This document shows positions 22,603-34,438 of a stretch of DNA of 64,000 nucleotides, piece by piece. The DNA is from Gnetum montanum (taxonomy: Eukaryota; Streptophyta; Gnetopsida; Gnetales; Gnetaceae): NCBI GenBank assembly GCA_015680685.1, contig MNCI01030046.1, positions 201,940 through 265,939 of the forward strand, written 5' to 3'. The first letter of the stretch is position 1, and each line of letters starts with the position of its first letter. The position numbers and the translations under genes are program-made. The notes beneath the pieces were generated by a model, which was given only the letters and a program-made list of their open reading frames with translations, did no database searches and was not told the origin of the DNA.

Positions 22603-24388
22603 TGTAGGCACTGAGGATGGACTGTCTAGTCCAACAAGTTTTCTATCTCCAAAGTTGATAGGCCCGTTGGACTCTCTAGCCTGCCCAACTGGACAATTGA
22701 CCTAGCTGACAGTCTACCTAGAAACTATGCTAGGAGTCGTCGAAAGTGTTTGGGATGAGCAAAACAATTTGGCAAGTTTTCTAGTGAAGAAGTCTACTAC
22801 ACTGTGCAACGTAACAAACCTTGAAAGATAACCGCTCAAGCTTCCAAGTGTGAATTGACAAAGTGATTGCAAAGACAAGTCAGGATTTAGTCACCCAAGG
22901 TGCTACGCTATACAGTGTAGCACAGTGTAGCAAAGGCAGAGCACAAAGGCCCATCTTGCTGAGTGATTCCAACAAGAAAATAGTACTTTGACAAGAGAAG
23001 CATCTCCAAAACTCCCTACCTCACTTAGTCCTCAGGCCTCGAGCAAACTTTATTGCTAGAAAAATGGCGGATTGAACAAAGAAGTAAGGTATGCTGGCTG
23101 CTACGCTACATAGCATAGCATAGCGTAGCAACGATGCAAAAATAGAAAAAGTGTTTCAAACATAAGTTCAACGAGTTCAAAACCTCTCCAGCATGAAGGA
23201 AAAAATTTTCAGTTTTTAGCATGACTAAGCCTCAGACAAACGCTCTTCTGCTCCTATGCAAATTTCAGTCAAGACTAGTGGCTATGTTATGCTACACTAC
23301 ATAGTATAGCAGAGCATAGCAAGTAGCTACTTATGCTACACCAATGTGTTCAATAGCATGAGTAGTGCAACACTAGCACAGAAGCATCAAGACATCTTTA
23401 GGTAGCTCTAGAACTTGTTGGCAACAATTTTTCTCACTCTGGCATCTCCTTGGAAAAATCAGCAATTCCACTCCACTTTGCATCCCCCTGGTCAGCTCCC
23501 AAAATATTGTTCCTATGCTTGACCCTACTTGCAAGAGCAGGGAAGACATAGTCCTAGAGTATAGACTTCATTTTTCTTACATTGTTAGCACACTAGGTTT
23601 TGACACATGCAGTTTCAACAGTATGGTCACAACGTAACAATGTTCACATCCGGCATTGCATACCTACATGGTACAGGCATGTTAGCACCTTGTAGGGCCC
23701 AAGACACATGGCATCCACACTACGTTTCTCTCCTGCTCTTGGCCCTATAAATACCCCAGCAAACAACACTCAGTAGGTTGGAAAAAAAATGGGTTGTTAG
23801 CAAAAATAAAAAATTGGTTGGCTTTTCGCGTTGGTTAGTTGGTTGGTTGGTTCCTTGATTGGCTTTCAGAAGGCATAGTTGGCATTTTTCTTGAGCATTC
23901 TAGTTACCTTTGAGTTCTCTGGTTGGCTCCAAACATCTCTTTGTGAATCAAGCATTTTGACATCTTAGCAAATGGATCAACAAGCAGAATTACTGTGACT
24001 ATACCACTTGGTGTAAGCAGTGTCTCTCTGGCATTGCATAGCCTATTGTACACCTTTCAAACAAGGCAAAGAATCAAATCTATGACCATGGGATGGTGCG
24101 CTTTCTCTCCCAAGTTTGTTTTGCCATTTCCTTATTATAATCGTTGTTTTACACTATTTTAGTTGTCTTGCATTTATTGATCATCGAATCATCTTGCCTG
24201 TCTCACTTCTAAAACAAACGTCTACATAAGGTTAAGATACACTAATTAAGTCCATGTCTAATCGACCAGACTGTTTAGGGTGCCCCGATTTCATTTCTCT
24301 CCAACACGGCCCTTGCACGGATTCGGGGTTAAACTGTTCACCTAGTAACCTCTTGGTGTTCTAGCCACCGACGTTTTCAATCGCTATA
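22603..24388 (+). mobile_element. 5' LTR of Tat-like element A
   Basis: Candidate LTR starting TGTAGGCACTG and ending TTTTCAATCGCTATA. Its last ~1245 bp align with 40189-41420, which ends TTTTCGGTCACTACA. It contains CCTATAAATACCCC (TATA box, 23747) and several TAGCATAGCGTAGCA-type palindromic words (22905, 23105, 23290). The right boundary is well supported by the second copy and the leader that follows. The left boundary is a guess from the TGT start, because the second copy is cut off at an N before reaching it. Confidence 0.6.
23747..23754 (+). promoter_or_regulatory. TATA box in LTR of element A
   Basis: TATAAATA within GGCCCTATAAATACCCC. It is kept at 40791-40798 in the other LTR. It lies about 640 bp before the LTR end. 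Confidence 0.6.
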
Positions 24389-24389
24389 G

Positions 24390-24413
24390 TTTTTGGAGCT
24401 AGAAGGAGGACCT
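24390..24413 (+). other. Putative primer-binding site of element A
   Basis: TTTTTGGAGCTAGAAGGAGG then ACC follows the LTR at once. A similar string occurs at 22369-22390. It is where minus-strand priming should occur, but I could not assign the tRNA with confidence. Confidence 0.45.
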
Positions 24414-24605
24414 TTTTAGTGCCTTTTCTGTGTCCTATGGGTAGTCATGCATGCTCTCTGTACCCTGTCATGCACTAGCATAACTGTGACACACTTTTGT
24501 GGTTGTTTACACATCATGTGGTGTAGATTGGTAGCGATGACAGTTCCTTTGGAACTTGGCAAGATGGAAAGCCTTTGATCTCCTATTGATCTCTGTATTT
24601 CCTAT

Positions 24606-27600
24606 TTGCAATTTCCCCTTTTATCACAAAAGATGATTCCTCCAACAATTGCTATTTCTAGCTTGAGCTTTGAGGCTCCTTTCCCAGCTCAGAGCACCAT
24701 TGGTGTCGAGTGGCCACCTAGCCCAGTGCTGACACCATACCAGTCCCTTAGGATTCGACATCTATTGCCCAAGTTCTTGGCCCAAGACGCAGAGCGTTAC
24801 AACTTCCTCCGTACAAAGATCTAGGAAAATCTGCCCCTAGATCGCCAAGAACTCAAGGATAAACAAAATTTCGAGTTCCTTCATCCGAACAGGAGGGATT
24901 TTGTCCCTACCCCCGACATTACCATCCCCTTAGCAGAGACGTATCAGTGGATCTTTGATCAACTGCTACGAGTTAAAAAGCCTAGGGAGTGGGACATGGC
25001 ATCCCATTATGATGAAGTATTTCAAGACAAATAGGAAGACCTAGAATCTCAATCCGAGGGTGGTGGCTAGACTTATCCCACGACCATCCCTCTTACCATG
25101 GTCTTCAAGTCAAACTTGCTTTTTGCGTCTATGTCTTTTATGACTACAATGACTCCGCCTCAGTCTACTTTTTCATTAGCCATGGGCAGCCATCCTGCAC
25201 CCTTAGTGTATCAACATGTGCATCCCTCAGTTTCATTCCTAGGCACTCTTCCTCCTCATTCTGTCCCATCTTCGTATCAAGCGCCGGTCATAGCTATGTT
25301 GCCCTATGTGCACACCACGTCTGCCTCATAGCTACATGGTGTCTATGCTCCTATTCCATCATCTACACTTGTTCCACCATCAGCGACAGGTCCTACCCCA
25401 ACCGTGTGGTGGACCCCAGCCACTTTTCTTTCTATTTCGCAACCCCACCAAATGCCACATTACCCTTACCACCAAGCACACCAAGTCTCATAGGTGTGAT
25501 AGCCAAGTGTGGGATTGTGGCCCGTCTCATCAAGCATGCAAATGACTAATCAAACTGCACCACCAGTGGCTGCCACTCCAACAACACCACCCACTAGGTG
25601 GTGGATCTCGCAAGTAACACCTTTTGCGGGAACATCCCCAACAGCACCCCCCATGAGCCAGGTCGCTACCTCTACTATGCCACCAACCATGGTTGCTCCT
25701 ACAACCTCACAACCATCTATGTCATCTCTAGGTTTAGATCAGGCGTTCCAACTTATCCAGACCCTCACTGAAGAGATCAAGCGTCTCAAAGCTACTGGTT
25801 CTGACATAGTGCAAGTCATGAATTTCTACCATGACGACCCCATTAGTCTGGTTGTTCCTATGCTCACATTACCCCCTGGGATGCCACTCCCCCACTTCAC
25901 AAAATACAATGGGGAGGGCGACCCTAACATGCATTTAGTCACATTTAGATCTGAATCTTTGTTGTTGCAGCAGTGGTCGCATACCATTATTCATGTCTTC
26001 ACTATGTCTTTGATGCGCAAAGCTTTAGACTGGTAATGCGCGCTTCCTCATGCCTCCATCTCAACACTAGAGGAGCTCCTGACCTAGTTCGTGACCTACT
26101 TCAAGAATAACTTAAGGCCCAAAGTCACGCTAGATTAGTTGATGGGTGTTAAGCAAGATCCACTGGAGTCGGTACAAAAGTTTATTCAGCGGTGGAGCAC
26201 CACCTTGAATGAGATTCATGAGCCTATCATAGAGGCCAATTTGTTGGCCATCTTCAAAGGGGTGGTAAATGATTTCATCAAATCCAAGCTATATTACCTA
26301 GCCCCACACTCTCTTAGTCAAGATTTTGCCCATACAAAGAGCATCCAAGACGTAGAAGAGGCTAGTAAGGACCTAGCCTATGTCACATAGAAGAATGCAT
26401 ATACCAAAAAAGACAAAGACAAGGGCAAAGCTACAATGGCCATGGTAGTCGTCGTGGCAAACGAGGTAAAGCCCAACAACAACAATAATAAGAAAGTAGC
26501 CACAACGACAACTAACCCCACACCTAGCTCAAGTAACATACCTAACCCTCCACATCTGCACTAGAGGCATCAACCCCTTCTAAATCCAACTTTGAGCGTA
26601 AAGATCACTCTAAGTACACCTCATTGCACGTCAAGCCTTTAGAACTTCTAAAGTAATTGTTGGAGGCTGGGTACATCCAACATAAGTAGATGTCTGAGGA
26701 GGCAACCAAATGGCATCAACAGTACTGTGAGCTCCTTAAGAACCCCTCCTTGGCTATGCCCAACGAGCCGCTAGTTCCTACGAACTTTAGGCTAGAGTGG
26801 TTCTGTGACTACCATCAACTTTGTGGTCATGACACAGATTACTGTTTAGCACTAATAGACAACATCCAATGGATGATTGATCAAGGGAAGTTGGTTCTAG
26901 ACAAAAGCAACCTCGTTTGCCCTAAAAATCAATCCATGCATGTTTACAAGGACCCCCTCAATGCTAACGACGTGGGGTACATTGTTAACACGATTAGCGT
27001 AGACAGTAATCCACAACCACCACAGTAGATGTTTGCGTTTCGTGCGCCTCAATGTGGCGTAGCAACATCTATGGCCACAAAAACGTCACCACAATAGCCA
27101 TTTGTTCTCAAAGTTGCTCCTTCTACACCCTTCATATTCAAAACTGCATCGCTGCCCGCACTAACACCACAAACACCGTTTGTCATTAGGGTGCCAAAAC
27201 ACTCAATTGCCCCCATCACATAGAGCCAACATAAGATTGCATCACAACCTTCCCATTCAAAGGAATAGAAAGAGCATCTAACAAATGAAACGACTAAGGA
27301 GCATACTGCCCCAGGCCCCTCCAAGCCTACCCCCTTGTCCTAAGTGTTTACGCCCCCCTCATCACCAAAAGTTAATGCCACTATACATGCACGATCATTG
27401 CCACCTCATCCAAAAGGATCTAGCCCCAAACATGAAACCACTCGTCCTTAAGAAATTCATCTTCTAGGACTAATAGAGGAGGAAAAGGATGACAAACAAC
27501 CAGAAAGTGAACAAAACCTTTTAAACGCTCTTACTCAAGTCAAATAGGCTCTAAAATAAAAAAACACAACCTTGAGCCTATACAACCTAGTAATGACTTC

Positions 27601-27728
27601 CACCACACACCGCGAGGCTTTGGTTCACATGTTAACATCAATAACGGTTGACGAAAACATGCCGGCGAAGGAGAAAGCAATCCATGTAGTTATGCTTCCT
27701 TCTATGCTCGAAGAACCATGGCCATCTT
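24606..27728 (+). pseudogene. Element A gag polyprotein
   Basis: One reading frame runs from 24606 to about 26560, then shifts by one base and continues to the protease. It is interrupted only by scattered stops, mostly TAG where Gln fits. The Pro/Thr-rich N-terminal half (25100-25700) precedes a short coiled coil (LIQTLTEEIKRLKATG, about 25755-25800). Next comes the gag capsid-like domain (HFTKYNGEGDPNMHLVTFRS; DPLESVQKFIQRWSTTLNEI) and a CDYHQLCGHDTDYC zinc-knuckle-like motif (26810-26850) followed by LIDNIQWMIDQGKL. This C-H-GH-C layout is typical of Tat/Ogre gags. It would form the virus-like particle. It is in frame with the downstream protease. Confidence 0.8.
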
Positions 27729-27730
27729 AG

Positions 27731-28429
27731 TTGACATTCCATGATGAGTCCATTAAGGATGACGCTAAAAAGGGTCAAGCGACGATAGCACTCCTATTCA
27801 TCACAATTCAGGTCAGTCAACACAAGATCCGAAGAATACACGTTGATCACGAGGCTGCTACGAATGTCATCCCATTCCCCATAGTGGACAAACTGGGTTT
27901 GGTAGACCAAATCAAACCCACGATAATGTCATGTTTGAAGTCATTCAATGGAGTGTGGGTGGTGGTGAAAGGCACTATCCACATTAACTTTGTGGTAGGG
28001 GACTAGTTTCCCATAAGTGCAACATTCATCATGGTAGAAGAGATGCCTAGGTTTAACCTGATCTTGGGGAGGTCATGGTTAGCCAAAATTAGGGTCGTCT
28101 CTTCACCTGTACACCAAGAAATCCATATACCTTATGCGGGCAGGGAGGTGCTCATTTACAGTGACGAAGTGGCTACCCAAGCGATAAACAATGTTGACAT
28201 GGAGCAAGGTTCAGAAGTAATAACTTCTAAGAATGAAGCACCCATCTCCACTAAAGCGACTTGTTTAGCAATTAAGTTGGCCCAAAACATCAGCTCAGAA
28301 AACAAAATGGTGTGGGGCAAGTTTCCTTTTCAAGCAGTAGATAACGACATAGAAGAATACCACAATAAAGCCCCTCGGCCTTACACATCGCCAAGCCCAC
28401 GATGGGTTAAGAAGCAGCTACGAGAATAA
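27731..28429 (+). pseudogene. Element A aspartic protease
   Basis: Same frame as the end of gag. The segment KIRRIHVDHEAATNVIPFPI holds the position of the catalytic Asp, with Asp-His-Glu-Ala in place of the common Asp-Ser/Thr/Gly-Ala/Ser. About 85 residues on, RFNLILGRSWLAKIRVV matches the conserved ILGRxWL of plant retroelement proteases. A TAG at the position between GD and FPISATF looks like a decayed CAG. The frame stops at 28429 and no RT follows for 6 kb. Confidence 0.75.
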
Positions 28430-28589
28430 TCGTTACCTACATAGCGTAGCTACTCCATTGCTTCCAACGCAACTAATTCTTGTCATACATTTATTCTTTT
28501 TTGGCTTCATATTTGTTTGATCATGCTAAGTGTCTAACTCATTCTTTAAACCATTCACATCACATCCACTGTTTACATTACACCACTGC

Positions 28590-28800
28590 CCGCTAAGACC
28601 TAAAATTGGCAAAAGTTTTCCGTACCATCATCCAACAGCCCAAAATGGCTTAAAACTACCAATGGCCCGAAATGACCTAAAACTAGTGATAGCCCAAAAT
28701 GGCTCAAAACTACCAATGGCCCGAAATGGCCTAAAACTAGTGACAGCTTGAAATGACCTTAAACTATTGTTACAGCCCGAAATGGCCTAAAACTAAAACA
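28590..28800. repeat. ~27-bp array with CCTAAAACTA core
   Basis: Seven or so imperfect units (for example ATGGCCCGAAATGACCTAAA and ATAGCCCAAAATGGCTCAAA) recur at about 27-bp spacing. They lie just after the protease ORF and share their core with the arrays at 33.9, 37.95 and 45.1 kb. The interval 28800-29099 that follows is A-rich and shows nothing. Confidence 0.7.
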
Positions 28801-29099
28801 AGACACTCCTAACAAATTTAATGCAAAAAGAATAAAGTAAAATAAAAATAAATACAACACATAAGCCAAAGTAAAATAAATCTCTCCGTATTCCATTTAT
28901 TCTTTCATAAATCAATAATGTTTGTAACATTCTTTGTGGAAATTCAAATAAAATGTTCGGTTGCTATGCTATGACACTTTGCTCGCTCCATCGTTCCCTG
29001 CTTCATTAGGCCTTGTGTTTTCATCTGGATTTTGTACCAAAGAAAAAATGAACTAGTCAGCTAAAGCTACAATAAAGACTTGAATAAAATAAATTATCA

Positions 29100-32000
29100 C
29101 TACCCCAAGAAATGACTAATCCAAGATGGCCCCGCATCTATTTTGTGGGGTATCTGATCCATGCCTACCACGAGGCATTGTAAGACCTCCTCTTCTGTGA
29201 TATCGGCCCAATTCCTATCACCCAGATCAGTGCTTGCAGCAACTTTCTCCTTCTCTATGGCTGTCCATCTCGGCGGTCCTAGACAAAAGGCGGCAGTGGT
29301 GGTCTCACCCGCAAGAAAGGTCACTTCCCTTTCAAGAGATTCACTCATAGTCACCTGTTGCATGAACCTATCATAAGCCCCAGAAGCACCAATAATGTTA
29401 AGGAATACTTCATAAGTATGTAACTTGACTAAGGCATCCCTATATTGGTTACTGTAGGTGGTACATTCTAGCTTATACATATGTTTATGGTTTTTTTGTG
29501 CCTACCCCCACTCGTAAACCTTTGCACTGTAGTCCTTCTAATCCTAGTTCTTCTAGGCTAACAAGTCCATTTGCATGCGTTGTTCTATTATTTCATGAGT
29601 GGCCTCATTGTTGCACCGCATGACCATCCAATACCTTGCGTAGTTGATGATGGTCGTGTGCCAACTACCATCGTTGGTGTCTCAGGCCAATAGGAATTCA
29701 TTCCTGGAAAGGAGATCTCCCACTTTGGTGGTTAGGTTGGCCTTCTCCTTCTCAAGCCTCTATACCCATTTCCAGAGGTTTTCATTAACATGCCTACATT
29801 CCCACAGGGAGTGTGCCAAGTACACTGCACATTGGCTTGCTTCGTCATATATGCAGCGAGGTACTTTGGTTACCTCCTATGGGAATTCAGGCGCGGTGTC
29901 AACCTCAACTGCTCACTTAGGGTCCCACTTGAGACAAGAAGCTACCAACCGCACATAGAAAGACATTAGTCATAGTAGCATAGTGAGGCAACAACAATTT
30001 AAAAGAGTCTAGCATAGCAATTTCACTTACCCAATTCCAGATCAATCTACCTTAGACGATCGATCATGTCATCAACCACCCCCTCCATGAAAGTACATTT
30101 GTTAAGGGTCTCAGTCCATGGTTGTAGGCTGATCAAGGATGGGCCAGAGGTATCAACAATGGTATCAACTACACGATAAAACATGTTAGTTAAAGTGGAG
30201 AGAACCATAATAGTGCTGATGAATGATGTAAATGACAGTGTAAAGCTCCTACCTAGTAAACCCTCAGGGATGATAGCGGGGGGCTCTCTCATTGGCACAT
30301 TGTCAAATATGTGGTCAAACTCACCAACATCCAAATGAAGCCCCTCTCCTTCCAACTGACCCAGCAACGTAGTAGCGTCCTCGGTGCTCATGTGCCCGTC
30401 CAACACTAAGCTGCTCTTCGTAAAAGGGTCGTCGGCGAGGGCCTCTTCCTCATTGGTTGGGTCCCTTTCCTTGTTGGTAGGGGCCTCCTGTTCATTAGCA
30501 GAGACCTCCTCCTCATCGGCCAAGGCCCTCTCCTCTGTAGTTGAAGCCTCCTCGTTTACACCAGTCACCCCTATTGTGGGGGCCACCACCTCTTCTTCTC
30601 CTTCTTCCTTTTCTTCCTCTGCTAATAAAGCATAGTCACAGTACATGAATCATACCAACTTGAAGTAGACGTTACAATGTACAATGCTACCTAGCATAAC
30701 ATAGTGTAGCAAACATTAGCAAAAAAACAACTTACCAATTAGAGGCTGCACTCTGCAAAGTTTGAGCTGCAGCTTCTTCTCGCTCTCTTCGTAGGTATGA
30801 GGGGTCTCGTCAGCAGGGCGGGACCTCTTGTGTTGCAACTTGGTTGTCACAGTCTCTATAATGAGGCATTTTCCCCTTGTCACACTATTAGTGGTAGTGG
30901 GGGGTGCCTCTCCCAAACTATTCTGGGCCCGAAAGTTGTGTGCCACCTTATCCCTCATCATCATTGAAAATGATTCCTCGATAAATTTCGGGGGGTCCTG
31001 ACATGGGGTGGTACGGAAGACTTGGCAGATCCAAAGTTTGGAAATCTGGCTACAATCTTATAGTACCCAGACCTCATTCTTGCAAAATACCAAGAATTCC
31101 GCAAAACACCATAGGTAGGCTATGAAGAAGGCATGGTGCACATTGAAACGTGACTCAAGCTTCCCACGGAGCTTGACCATTTCAGCCTACATGCCTCTTC
31201 AAGGTGTTTAGCCCAATTGTAATGGGTTCCCTCTTCCATGATATCCTCCATTATCTGAGCCTACTCAATTCCAATGATTTTTCCTTGGGATAGTAGCTTG
31301 GGGAAGGCACAGGCATGGAAGACAAGGTAAACCATTTTGGCCACCCATAGCCTAACCTTCTCTATGTAGATCCCCTTTCGGTCCTTGGCTGCCCCTAGCC
31401 ACTCCTCGATGTCCTCTTGATTGTGTGCTTCTTTCTTGGATTTTTCTTCCATGAGGAGACCATCAGAAGGAACCCCGAAAAGATCTACAAAGAATTAGTC
31501 ATTGACCTCAAACACCACATGCACACCGTGAACACATGTGTGGAAGTGGTCCACTTTTTCAGAGAAGGAGCCAACTAGGAAAAGCATCTCAATAGGTGGG
31601 ATGTTCGGGTTAACAACCAAAACTAAGTCCATAAGCCCAGCCTCCTAAAGATTATGGATAAGGATGGTCAAGGCCCCATTGCAAATCCAACACTGGATCT
31701 CCTCCACCTCCCCGTACTTAAAAAAGAGGTTGGTTTCATTTCATCCAAAGGCAATCACAATCACCTCTTAGGATTTCTTTGCCACTAAAATAGTTCGCAA
31801 AAAAGAAAAAAAAGAGAGAGAGGGTTAGCAAAAGGTAAACATCACTCGAACAAATAATAGTGAATTCACACCTTAGCGTACCAGGTTTCAATGATGTGGG
31901 AAATGGTGGGAGATCCACCAACATGTCCTCAACAATGAGCAGCCTGAGGGATGCCCATTTCCTATTCAACCAACCAGCTTCTTTATGCTTCCCATAAAAT

Positions 32001-33611
32001 TGGGAATACTGGGTTGGATAGGTTCTAAACTCACCCCCAAATTGGCCTATGATGCCGAATTGCACATTCCCAGTGGAGGAAAACTCTGGTAGGGGCATCT
32101 GTGCCAATGCCAAGGCATCTGTGTCACCATGGAGACCACTCTTCTCAATAAAACACCTAGCAATACACAAAAAATGCACATATACACTGTTAATACATGT
32201 GTCTAGCGTAGGATAGATTACACAACGACAAAATGCCTTTGTAGAACTCACCCACCAGCATAGTAAATGGTTCCATGTGGGTTCTGAAAGCAAGTGCCCA
32301 TGTGACAGGTAACGAATAATGTGTTGTATAAGTGATAACACTTATACTCAAGCATCTCCCAGATCCAACTTAAGCATCTCAAGCTTTTTGAGCACTAGTT
32401 AGAATCCTCTGCCTATTCACCCCCGATTGACCCATTAGTCAAAAATTTCAGAATCCCTCGGTTTTCCCCAGGAAATAGGGTTTCTGTGATTGCGGCTGCT
32501 GTCTCTATCGATAACTGTGACCAATCACACTAAAATGCTAAAGGAGGAATTGTAGGAAATTCTGTGTGCCCTCCTGGAACTAGACTGCCTGCCATTCCAC
32601 ACGTGCATCGAAAGGAGGGACATTGGCCACTGGTTCACTAAGGTAGCACAAGACTCCCACAATCTCCAGGACAATCAAGATGGGCTTCAACATGACCCTG
32701 CATAATGAAACATCAAACGTTATCAATGTGTATAAGTGAAGGTTACACATAACATAGCGTAACCCTTTGATTACATGCAGTGTAGCATGACACTTTGCAT
32801 ATAGTGTAGCATGACCCCCCCAATTGCAAATATTTCTTTAAGAAACAAAACAAAATAGAATAAAACTAATGGGCAACATAGCAATGAAAAACTTGTAGCG
32901 TAGCATAGGCATCAAGCCCCGCATAATGTAACAACATCTAGATGCAAACGCATGACACGTAGCAACGCTAGCAGATGAACATAATACGACGTGCAACACA
33001 TCACTATGACGAGCATGGAAATATGGCAAACTTAACAAAAAAAAACAAATTCAACAACATAGTGGTGTTGCAAGTTCAATAGTGTAGCAATGTGACAAAC
33101 CTAAAAATGTTATGATGTATTGGCACACTGTAATAAAAGCATTACAAATTGTAGACAAGAAAGAATTCATTGTGCTACAACCATACTCCTGCCGTACAAA
33201 ATAACTCACGTTGTACTACGTTAAACATGCATTTCATTTTTCAAATGTTGTAGACAACCAAACTTTCCTAAGCGCAGCGCGCTACACTAACCATGCACTA
33301 AGCTGTCTAGACTTGCCCAAACCCCTATGACAAGGTAGTCGCAATGGCGTAACATTCGTACAGCCGCTGTGGCCAACCAACAATGGCGGCAGCGTAGTGG
33401 CCAAAACAGCGACCAAAACAATGACAAAAGATGTAGATTTCAACAATAACAATTGCTGGAATCTAAAAAACAAAGGCAGTGTAACAAATTACCAAGCAAA
33501 CAGAGTCTCCTCCTGCACTTCAACGTGCTCTTGGGACAAGCGCCCCAAAGTGTGCTTGACTTCGTCCACCTTAGCGAGCCCTCAGTGCTTGCATTCACCT
33601 TTGGATGTCAT
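29100..33611 (-). pseudogene. Antisense multi-exon gene inside element A
   Basis: I do not recognise the protein. Inferred exons on the minus strand: E1 33611-33493, starting MTSKGECKH; E2 32697-32252; E3 32157-31882; E4 31784-30736; E5 30618-30051; E6 about 29955-29100. Introns follow GT-AG, for example ATTG|GTAAGT after E4 and ATTATGCAG|GG before E2. Junctions E1/E2 (phase 2), E2/E3 (phase 2), E3/E4 and E4/E5 (both phase 1) keep the frame; E5/E6 is not resolved. E2 needs one indel or a tiny intron near 32530. E4 contains IEEWLGAAKDRKGIYIEKVR and RLWVAKMVYLVFHACAFPKL. E5 is strongly acidic and repetitive (EEEKEEGEEEVV, NEEEALADD). E6 looks helical and ends PSWISHFLG. Total about 1,100 codons. 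In-frame stops are mostly TAG or TGA where Gln or Arg would fit. It could be an element-borne antisense ORF, a captured host gene or a nested transposon gene. Confidence 0.6.
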
Positions 33612-33742
33612 TGCTTCACTCACAAATACTGTCAACTACTATGCTCCACCATTTCTCTTTCTCTCGGCATAACTACGCTATGCTCTAGATGTGGGCTCTG
33701 CGCTCTGACAACGAAAAAAACAAGTTTATCAGTGGTAAACCC

Positions 33743-33752
33743 CTATTTATAG
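33743..33752 (-). promoter_or_regulatory. TATA box for the antisense gene
   Basis: The minus strand reads CAGCTATAAATAGGGG, about 130 bp upstream of the putative start codon at 33611. Together with E1 and its donor it gives the antisense gene a separate promoter, distinct from the LTR. Confidence 0.5.
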
Positions 33753-33899
33753 CTGACACGGTGAAAAGAACTTGTCATTTTCGCACCTCAAGTAATGTGG
33801 GATGCCTCGTATAGCATAGCACTTTCATGTTACAATCTTGCTCTAGTGTAGCATCATCGTTTGCAGCATAACAAGTGGGGCCCAATCGAAAATTTTGTC

Positions 33900-34320
33900 C
33901 CACCTTAAATTAGCAACCTACATTTTACGAAGCCTATGCACTTGTTAATGGTTTGCAAAGACCTTAAACTAGTGACATTTTATGAAGCCTACCTATTAGT
34001 GGTCCATAAAGACCTTAAACTAGTGACCTTTACAAACCCCACTTGTTAGCGGTCCACAAAGACATTAAACTAGTAGCCTTTACAAAGCCTCTACCCATTC
34101 ATGGTCTGCAAAGACCTTAAACTAGTAACCTCGATTTACATGCACACTGTAGCATGAGTACAATCCACCATGACCTTAAACTAGTAGCATTAGTATCTAT
34201 TTCATATTCTAAATTAGATTTTGCAATGTTACCGTCCACCATGACCTTAGACTAGAAAAATTAATGTCTCTTGCATGTTCAAACCCACTCACGGTCCGCC
34301 AAGACCTTAAACTGGTAACT
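33900..34320. repeat. 50-70-bp array with GACCTTAAACTAG core
   Basis: About eight units, each centred on (G)ACCTTAAACTAGTRRC and followed by a segment like TTTACAAAGCC..GGTCCACAAA. Cores are near 33902, 33961, 34011, 34061, 34113, 34172, 34242 and 34303. The array lies between the antisense promoter and the RT block. Confidence 0.75.
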
Positions 34321-34424
34321 TGCGAACTGGGCCAAATATTCGATGATCATTTTATGTTTTATTGTTGCTTTTCAAATATTTATTATGCATTAGCTACAAA
34401 CAAGTATCACTTGACATGGCTTTC

Positions 34425-34438
34425 TCTTATTGTGGCAG
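34425..34438 (+). promoter_or_regulatory. Probable splice acceptor before RT of element A
   Basis: CTTATTGTGGCAG|GTTGAAC opens a reading frame that runs into RT. Element B has GGTGTTTCAG|TTAACATGG at the same place (46658). This suggests that the 6-kb gap is removed from sense transcripts as an intron, as is known for the intron between protease and RT in Ogre elements. The matching donor after the protease was not identified. Confidence 0.5.
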
